From Streptomyces sp. VRA16 Mangrove soil (GTDB lineage: Bacteria; Actinomycetota; Actinomycetes; Streptomycetales; Streptomycetaceae): 64,000 nucleotides of DNA. Under the pieces are notes generated by a model. The model was given only the letters and a program-made list of their open reading frames with translations, did no database searches and was not told where the DNA came from. The position numbers and the translations under genes were made by a program. Of the stretch, positions 59,353 to 64,000 are shown one piece after another. Each line of letters begins with the position of its first letter. Position 1 is the first letter of the stretch. The stretch spans positions 248,001-312,000 of the forward strand of contig NZ_JAFVLN010000002.1 in the NCBI RefSeq assembly GCF_017377775.1, written 5' to 3'.

Positions 59353-60876
59353 TCACGCCGGGCTGCCTTCCATGACGAGGTCGAGGACCCGGTGTTCGTC
59401 CAGTTCGCGGGCCGGGGCCTCGTGGACGACCCGGCCCTCGCGCAGCACCAGGACCCGGTCGGCGAGGCCGAGCACCTCGGGGACCTCGCTGGAGACCAGG
59501 AGGACGGCAAGGCCCGCGTCGGCGAGGCGGCGGATCACGGCGTAGAGCTCGGCGCGGGCACCGACGTCGACGCCGCGGGTGGGCTCGTCGAGGAGCAGTA
59601 CCTTGCAGCCGCGCAGCAGCCAGCGGGCCAGGACGGCCTTCTGCTGGTTGCCGCCGGAGAGGGTGCGGACGGGGACCGAGGGGTTGTCCGGGCGGAGGTG
59701 GAGTTCGCGGGTGGCTTCGAGGGCGGCTTCGCGCTCCCCCCGCCGGTCGAGCCAACCGCCGCGCGCGAAGCGGGACATGGAGGAGACGGAGACGTTGCGG
59801 GTCACCGACTCCAGCATCAGGAGGGCCTGCGCCTTGCGCTCCTCGGGGGCGAGCCCGAGGCCGGCGCGCACCGCCGCCCGCACACTGCCGGGGCGCAACA
59901 CCCGCCCCTCCACCGTGACTTGACCGGTAGTCGGCTTGCGGGCTCCGTAGACGGTCTCCAGGATCTCGGAGCGCCCGGAGCCGACCAGACCGGCGAGGCC
60001 GACGATCTCACCGGGCCGCAGCGCGAGGTCCAGTGGCGCGAACTCGCCGTCCCTGGACAGGTTCTGGGCCGTCAGCACCGGTTCGGCGGTCGGCGCGGCG
60101 ACCGGGCGGTCGGGGAAGAGGTACTCCACGTTGCGGCCGGTCATCAGCGAGACCACGTCACGGGTGGGCGTGTCCTTGGCGGGGAGGCCGCCGGCCACAG
60201 CGCGGCCGTCCTTGAGGACGGTGACCCGGTCGCCGATGCGGCGGATCTCCTCCAGACGGTGCGAGATGTAGACGACGGCGACGCCGTCCGCGGTGAGGTT
60301 CGCGACGATACGGAAGAGGTTGTCGACCTCGTCGGGGTCGAGCGCGGCCGACGGCTCGTCCATGACGATGAGCCGGACGTCGTGGGAGAGGGCGCGGGCC
60401 ATGGAGACGATCTGCTGTGCGGCCGCCGACAGGTCGCCCACGAGGGTGCCCGGATCGATCTCGCCGTGCCCAAGTCGCTTGAGCAGAGCGGCTGTTGTGG
60501 CTTTGGCGTCGCGTCGGCGCACGACGAATCCGGCGGCCGTCGGCTCGTGGCCGAGGTGGACGTTCTCGGCCACCGACAGATGCTGCACCAGGTCGAGCTC
60601 CTGGTAGATGGTGGCGATACCCAGGCGCATCGCCGCGATCGGCGAGCGCAGGGTGACCGGCTCCCCGCGCCAGGTGATGGCGCCCTCGTCGGGCTGGTGG
60701 GCGCCGGCGAGGACCTTGATGAGGGTGGACTTGCCCGCGCCGTTCTGGCCGAGCAGACAGTGCACCTCCCCCGCCTGGACCTCCAGGTCCACGCCGTCGA
60801 GGGCGCGCACACCGGGGAACGACTTGGTGATGCCGGACATGGTGAGCAGCGGTGGTTCTGAAGCCGAAGGTGCCAT
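59353..60876 (-). CDS. Sugar ABC transporter ATP-binding protein (RbsA-like)
   Basis: 507 residues with two ABC modules. The first has Walker A GQNGAGKS (about 42-49), LSAAAQQIVSMARAL and Walker B LIVMDEPSAALD. The second has the usual degenerate P-loop GLVGSGRSE and the signature LSGGNQQKAVLARW. ATG 60876 is chosen; a GTG one codon earlier is possible. Energises uptake of a monosaccharide or cyclitol together with the two genes downstream. Confidence 0.92.
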   Translation of the reverse strand: MAPSASEPPLLTMSGITKSFPGVRALDGVDLEVQAGEVHCLLGQNGAGKSTLIKVLAGAHQPDEGAITWRGEPVTLRSPIAAMRLGIATIYQELDLVQHLSVAENVHLGHEPTAAGFVVRRRDAKATTAALLKRLGHGEIDPGTLVGDLSAAAQQIVSMARALSHDVRLIVMDEPSAALDPDEVDNLFRIVANLTADGVAVVYISHRLEEIRRIGDRVTVLKDGRAVAGGLPAKDTPTRDVVSLMTGRNVEYLFPDRPVAAPTAEPVLTAQNLSRDGEFAPLDLALRPGEIVGLAGLVGSGRSEILETVYGARKPTTGQVTVEGRVLRPGSVRAAVRAGLGLAPEERKAQALLMLESVTRNVSVSSMSRFARGGWLDRRGEREAALEATRELHLRPDNPSVPVRTLSGGNQQKAVLARWLLRGCKVLLLDEPTRGVDVGARAELYAVIRRLADAGLAVLLVSSEVPEVLGLADRVLVLREGRVVHEAPARELDEHRVLDLVMEGSPA

Positions 60877-60966
60877 CACGGGTCCCCTAGCAGCGGGTGC
60901 GGGCCGGTTTCAGGGCAGGGCGGAGCAGAGCTCTGTGCGTCGCGAGAGGGAGAATGCGCGTCGTGC

Positions 60967-61096
60967 GGTACGTGAACGGGTTGCACGGGGCCGGTACGTG
61001 GACGAGTTGCGCGGGTGCGGTACGTGAATGCCTTGCGCGGGTGCGGTACGTGGATCAGGTGCGCGTGTGCGGTACGTGGATCAGGTGCGCGGATGC
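60967..61096. repeat. Five tandem 26-bp repeats
   Basis: Exact 26-bp period: units start with GGTACGTG at 60967, 60993, 61019, 61045 and 61071. The last two units are almost identical (GGTACGTGGATCAGGTGCGC...), the earlier ones more diverged. They lie between the ABC ATPase start and the ROK regulator stop. May be a repeated regulatory element, or an expanding repeat. Confidence 0.85.
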
Positions 61097-61123
61097 AGGG
61101 CGTACAGGGCTTACAGGGCGTGC
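61097..61123. repeat. Three tandem 9-bp repeats
   Basis: AGGGCGTAC, AGGGCTTAC and AGGGCGTGC directly follow the 26-bp array. Confidence 0.75.
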
Positions 61124-61151
61124 AGGGGTTGCGCGGTGACCGCGTGGTGGG

Positions 61152-62342
61152 CTACGCGGGCGAGAACAGATGGTCGCTGATCAGGCGGGCGCCGCCGATG
61201 ACGCCGGCGGTGGGGCCCAACTCGCCCAGGACGATGGGGAGATTGCCGGTCGCGAGGGGCAGCGACTGGCGGTAGACCTGGGTGCGCAGGGCGGCGAGGA
61301 GTGTGTGACCGAGGCCGGTGACACCGCCACCGATGACGACCAGGCCGGGGTTGAAGAAGCTGACGAGCGAGGCGATGACCTGGCCGGTGCGGTTGCCGCC
61401 CTCGCGGATCAGATCGAGGGAGGTGCCGTCACCGGCGGCCGCCGCCACCGCGACATCGGCCGCGCTGAGCCGGCCGGCCGCTTCCAGGCGACCCGCCAGT
61501 TCCGCGGACCGTCCGTCGCGGGCGGCCTCCTCGGCGTCGCGGGCGAGCGCCGCGCCGCTGAAGTAGGCCTCCAGGCAGCCCTTGTTGCCGCAGGCGCACT
61601 GGCGGCCCTCCGGCTCGACCTGGATGTGCCCGATGTCGCCCGCGGAACCGGTCGTGCCGCGGTAGACCTCGCCGCCGACGACGATGCCGCAGCCGATACC
61701 GGTGCCGATCTTGACGCAGAGGAAGTCGCGGGCGGTGCGGGCGACGCCCGCGTGCTGCTCGCCCATCGCCATCAGGTTCACGTCGTTGTCGACCATCACC
61801 GGGCAGCCCAGCTCCTGGCTGAGCGCCTCACGGACCGGGAAGCCGTCCCAGCCGGGCATGATCGGCGGTGCGACCGGCACGCCTTCGGGGAAGCGGACGG
61901 GGCCGGGGACGCCGATCCCCGCTCCGTCGAACCCCTCGGCGAGCCCGGACGCCCTCAACTTGGCGGCCATGGCGAGGACTTGCTCGAAGACCGCGACCGG
62001 TCCCTCGCGCACGTCCATCGACTGGGTGATGTGCCCGAGCACCTCCAACTCGGCGTTGGTGACCGCGACATCGACCGAGGTCGCGCCGATGTCGACACCG
62101 AGGAAGCGGAGTTCGGGTGCGAGCCGGATGTTGTGGGAGCGGCGGCCGCCGCGCGAGGCGGCTAGTCCGTCGGCGACCACGAGTCCGGTCTCCAGGAGCC
62201 GGTCCACCTCGACGGCCAGCTTCGACCGCGAGAGGTCGACCTGATCGCCCAGCTGGGCGCGGGAGTTGGGCCCGCCGTCACGCAGCAGTCGCAGCAACCG
62301 CGCCTGGTGCGCGTTCGCGGGCCGAGCCGTCATGCGCCTCAC
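61152..62342 (-). CDS. ROK-family transcriptional repressor (XylR-like)
   Basis: 396 residues from GTG 62342 (GGAGG 5 bases upstream; ATG at 62333 is possible). An N-terminal winged helix (ANAHQARLLRLLRDGGPNSRAQLGDQVDLSRSKLAVEVDRLLETGLV) is followed by a ROK sugar-kinase-like domain: LGVDIGATSVDVAV, the zinc site CACGNKGCLEAYFSG and GHIQVEPEG. Such proteins repress sugar operons until a sugar binds. It is encoded upstream of, and in the same direction as, the ABC importer and oxidoreductase genes, which it most likely controls. Confidence 0.9.
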   Translation of the reverse strand: MRRMTARPANAHQARLLRLLRDGGPNSRAQLGDQVDLSRSKLAVEVDRLLETGLVVADGLAASRGGRRSHNIRLAPELRFLGVDIGATSVDVAVTNAELEVLGHITQSMDVREGPVAVFEQVLAMAAKLRASGLAEGFDGAGIGVPGPVRFPEGVPVAPPIMPGWDGFPVREALSQELGCPVMVDNDVNLMAMGEQHAGVARTARDFLCVKIGTGIGCGIVVGGEVYRGTTGSAGDIGHIQVEPEGRQCACGNKGCLEAYFSGAALARDAEEAARDGRSAELAGRLEAAGRLSAADVAVAAAAGDGTSLDLIREGGNRTGQVIASLVSFFNPGLVVIGGGVTGLGHTLLAALRTQVYRQSLPLATGNLPIVLGELGPTAGVIGGARLISDHLFSPA

Positions 62343-62565
62343 GTGCCCCTCCCCGCCTCTTCAGGCCAAGTTCCCTGTCCGGCTTTCGATGGGGAACGTA
62401 GCAGCGCCTGTCGGGGCTGGGAAGAAGTTGCGCAGGAATGACCCGCGACTTTTTCCCCTCACAGGACAAAGGCGGCCCCCGTCGACACCGAAGCCGCTGC
62501 CGGAAACCCGGGCCGCGTAGTCTTTCGGCCGCGCCGACGCGCCACGTCACAGGGGGTATTGAGCC

Positions 62566-63831
62566 ATGAAACCGGAGACGGCACCGCATCACCCGGTCCC
62601 GCAACAACCAGCTCCACCGGCACCACGGACGCCGACGGAACCGGCCGCCCGCATCGGGGAAGCGGCGGCCCAGCGCGTCACCTCGCTGGAGCTCTTCTTC
62701 GACCTGGTCTTCGTCTACACGCTGACCCAGCTCACCGTGCTGCTCGCGCACGATCTGTCGTGGGCCAACGCGGGCCGCGTCGTGCTCATTTTCGTGGTCC
62801 TGTACTGGATGTACGGCGCGTACGCCTATCTCACCAACCAGGTACCGCCGGACCGGCCCGCCCGTCGGCTCGTGCTCCTGCTGGGCATGGCGGCCTTCCT
62901 GATCTGCGCGCTGTCGATCCCGCGCGTCTTCGATCCGCACTCGCGCGCCGGCGTCGTCTTCGGCCTCGGATATCTGCTGGTCGTCGTCGTGCACACGGTC
63001 CTGTACTCGCGCAGTCACGGCCGTGACGTCATCTGGTACGGGGTGCCGAACGCGCTGGCCGCGCTGATCCTGACCGCGGCCGGGCTCTGTTCCGGCTGGG
63101 CCGTCGAGGGACTGTGGTTCCTCGCGATCGTGGTGCAGTTCGTGACACCGCACCTGGCCGAGCTCGGGCCCACCCGGCGCACGGACCGGTCGGCGGACGA
63201 ACTCCGGGTCAAGCTGGGCACGTTGCACCCCGGGCACTTCGTCGAGCGGCACGGGCTGCTGCTGATCGTCTCGTTCGGCGAGTCGGTCGTGGCGATCGGG
63301 GTGGGCATCGGCGATCTGCCGTTCACGGTGAGCGTGGGCACCGGCGTGTTCCTGGCGCTCGCGCTCGCCGGGGCGCTCTGGTGGACGTACTTCGTCCGGG
63401 ACGAGGACGGCGCCGAGCACGCCTTCGCCGCGGTCGCGCCCGAGCGGCGGTTCCGGCTGGCGATGACGGCGTACTACTACGCGTTCCTGCCGATGCTGCT
63501 CGGTGTCGCGTTCCTGGCGGCCGGGGTCAAGAAGTCGCTCGGCCACATCGGGGAGCAGCTGCACACCGCGCCGGCGCTCGCGCTGGCCGGCGGTGTGGCG
63601 CTGTTCCTCACCGGTGACGTGGCGTTCCGCGCGGCGATGCGGCTGTCGCCCCTGGGATATCGCGCGGCGGCCGTCCCGGTCGTCCTGGTGACGGCCCTGT
63701 TCGGCATGCGGGTGTCGGCGCTGGCCCAACTCCTCCTTCTCGTCGTGGCGTTGGTGCTCATGCTCGCCGCTGAGGCACGCTGGTCCCCCAGTGTGCGCGA
63801 CACCACCCGGACGGACGGGGAACTCACATGA
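62566..63831 (+). CDS. ltrA: LtrA-like low-temperature-requirement family membrane protein
   Basis: 421 residues. A proline-rich cytoplasmic start (1-30) is followed by about ten hydrophobic helices with the LtrA signature VTSLELFFDLVFVYTLTQL near 38-56 and HGLLLIVSFGESVVAIG near 235-251. The family is named from Listeria; its molecular function is unclear. ATG 62566 has AGGGGG upstream. Overlaps the next gene by ATGA. Confidence 0.87.
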   Translation: MKPETAPHHPVPQQPAPPAPRTPTEPAARIGEAAAQRVTSLELFFDLVFVYTLTQLTVLLAHDLSWANAGRVVLIFVVLYWMYGAYAYLTNQVPPDRPARRLVLLLGMAAFLICALSIPRVFDPHSRAGVVFGLGYLLVVVVHTVLYSRSHGRDVIWYGVPNALAALILTAAGLCSGWAVEGLWFLAIVVQFVTPHLAELGPTRRTDRSADELRVKLGTLHPGHFVERHGLLLIVSFGESVVAIGVGIGDLPFTVSVGTGVFLALALAGALWWTYFVRDEDGAEHAFAAVAPERRFRLAMTAYYYAFLPMLLGVAFLAAGVKKSLGHIGEQLHTAPALALAGGVALFLTGDVAFRAAMRLSPLGYRAAAVPVVLVTALFGMRVSALAQLLLLVVALVLMLAAEARWSPSVRDTTRTDGELT

Positions 63832-64000
63832 TTCTGGTGACAGGAGCGACGGGGAACGCCGGTTCGCAGGTGGTCCGCGCGCTCGCCGCGACCGGCACCC
63901 CGGTACGGGCGTTGAGCCGCTCCGGCGCGGCCGGGGCGCTGCCGCCCGGGGCGGAGTCGGTCGCGGGCGATCTCGGCAGGCCCGAGACGGTACGGCCCGC
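63828..64000 (+). CDS. NmrA/SDR-like NAD(P)-binding protein, N-terminal part
   Basis: 57 residues visible before the window ends. MILVTGATGNAGSQVVRALA is the glycine-rich Rossmann start of atypical short-chain dehydrogenases of the NmrA/NAD(P)H-binding type, followed by VRALSRSG and VAGDLGRPE. Start ATG overlaps the ltrA stop. Function cannot be defined from the fragment. Confidence 0.8.
   Translation, partial: MILVTGATGNAGSQVVRALAATGTPVRALSRSGAAGALPPGAESVAGDLGRPETVRP

Noticed and set aside
60967..61096. 26-bp repeats as a CRISPR array
   Set aside because: Units are directly adjacent and diverge throughout; no unique spacers and no cas genes.
1..64000. tRNA, rRNA or riboswitch genes
   Set aside because: Scanning the intergenic stretches by eye showed no cloverleaf, rRNA or recognisable riboswitch consensus; gaps contain promoters, repeats and hairpins only.

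Overview
The window is chromosomal DNA from a high-GC actinobacterium. G/C-ending codons, GTG starts, dense four-base start/stop overlaps, Tat signals and the gene families all point to Streptomyces or a close relative. I see no rRNA, tRNA, CRISPR array, phage or transposase gene.

Layout. (1) 0.5-9.4 kb: a plus-strand operon of six genes joined by ATGA overlaps. It encodes a GT2/GtrA/P-loop fusion glycosyltransferase, a GT39-type membrane mannosyltransferase, a secreted phosphoesterase-family protein with altered metal-binding motifs, an anchored unknown protein, a GH99/GH71-like secreted glycosidase and a secreted purple-acid-phosphatase-like enzyme. (2) 9.5-42 kb: a large oxalate/formate catabolism island. 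It holds three formyl-CoA:oxalate CoA-transferases, oxalyl-CoA decarboxylase, an AAE3/Pcs60-like oxalate-CoA ligase, a LysR regulator, a ketopantoate-reductase-like protein that may be an oxalyl-CoA reductase, an NAD-type formate dehydrogenase FdsGBAD with a separate FdhD, a truncated acyl-CoA dehydrogenase, two paralogous GntR/FCD regulators, a beta-carbonic anhydrase, two near-identical aldehyde dehydrogenases, SucCD-like and fused NDP-forming acyl-CoA ligases, and three OFA-type oxalate/formate transporters. (3) 42-50.6 kb: a minus-strand 'ebo' cluster (EboC, EboA, TatD-like EboB, EboE, phosphodiesterase-like protein, TIM-barrel protein). It begins with a myo-inositol-phosphate synthase instead of the usual 3-dehydroquinate-synthase-like EboD. 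(4) 50.7-62.3 kb: carbohydrate genes. These are a secreted ThuA-DUF1080 protein, a secreted PQQ-type sugar dehydrogenase with PKD and carbohydrate-binding regions, a TIM-barrel isomerase, a Gfo/Idh/MocA oxidoreductase, a sugar ABC transporter and a ROK repressor. (5) 62.6-64 kb: LtrA and the start of an NAD(P)-binding protein.

How it may work. In the island, oxalate enters through OFA carriers. It is activated to oxalyl-CoA by CoA transfer from formyl-CoA (Frc) or by ligation (AAE3-like, perhaps the NDP-forming ligases). It is then decarboxylated by Oxc to formyl-CoA and CO2. Formate released by Frc is oxidised by FdsGBAD to yield NADH, and carbonic anhydrase handles CO2/bicarbonate. A PanE2-like reductase could divert oxalyl-CoA to glyoxylate for assimilation. 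Related inverted repeats built on ATACAGT/ACTGTAT lie upstream of most formate/oxalate operons and are probable operators for the two GntR paralogues. A different pair of LysR-type boxes lies between oxc and the ligase gene.

The island carries internal duplications: an inverted pair of frc genes, a direct pair of aldehyde dehydrogenase genes, a duplicated promoter and paired OFA carriers. The gene copies are mosaics of near-identical and diverged blocks, as expected from gene conversion.
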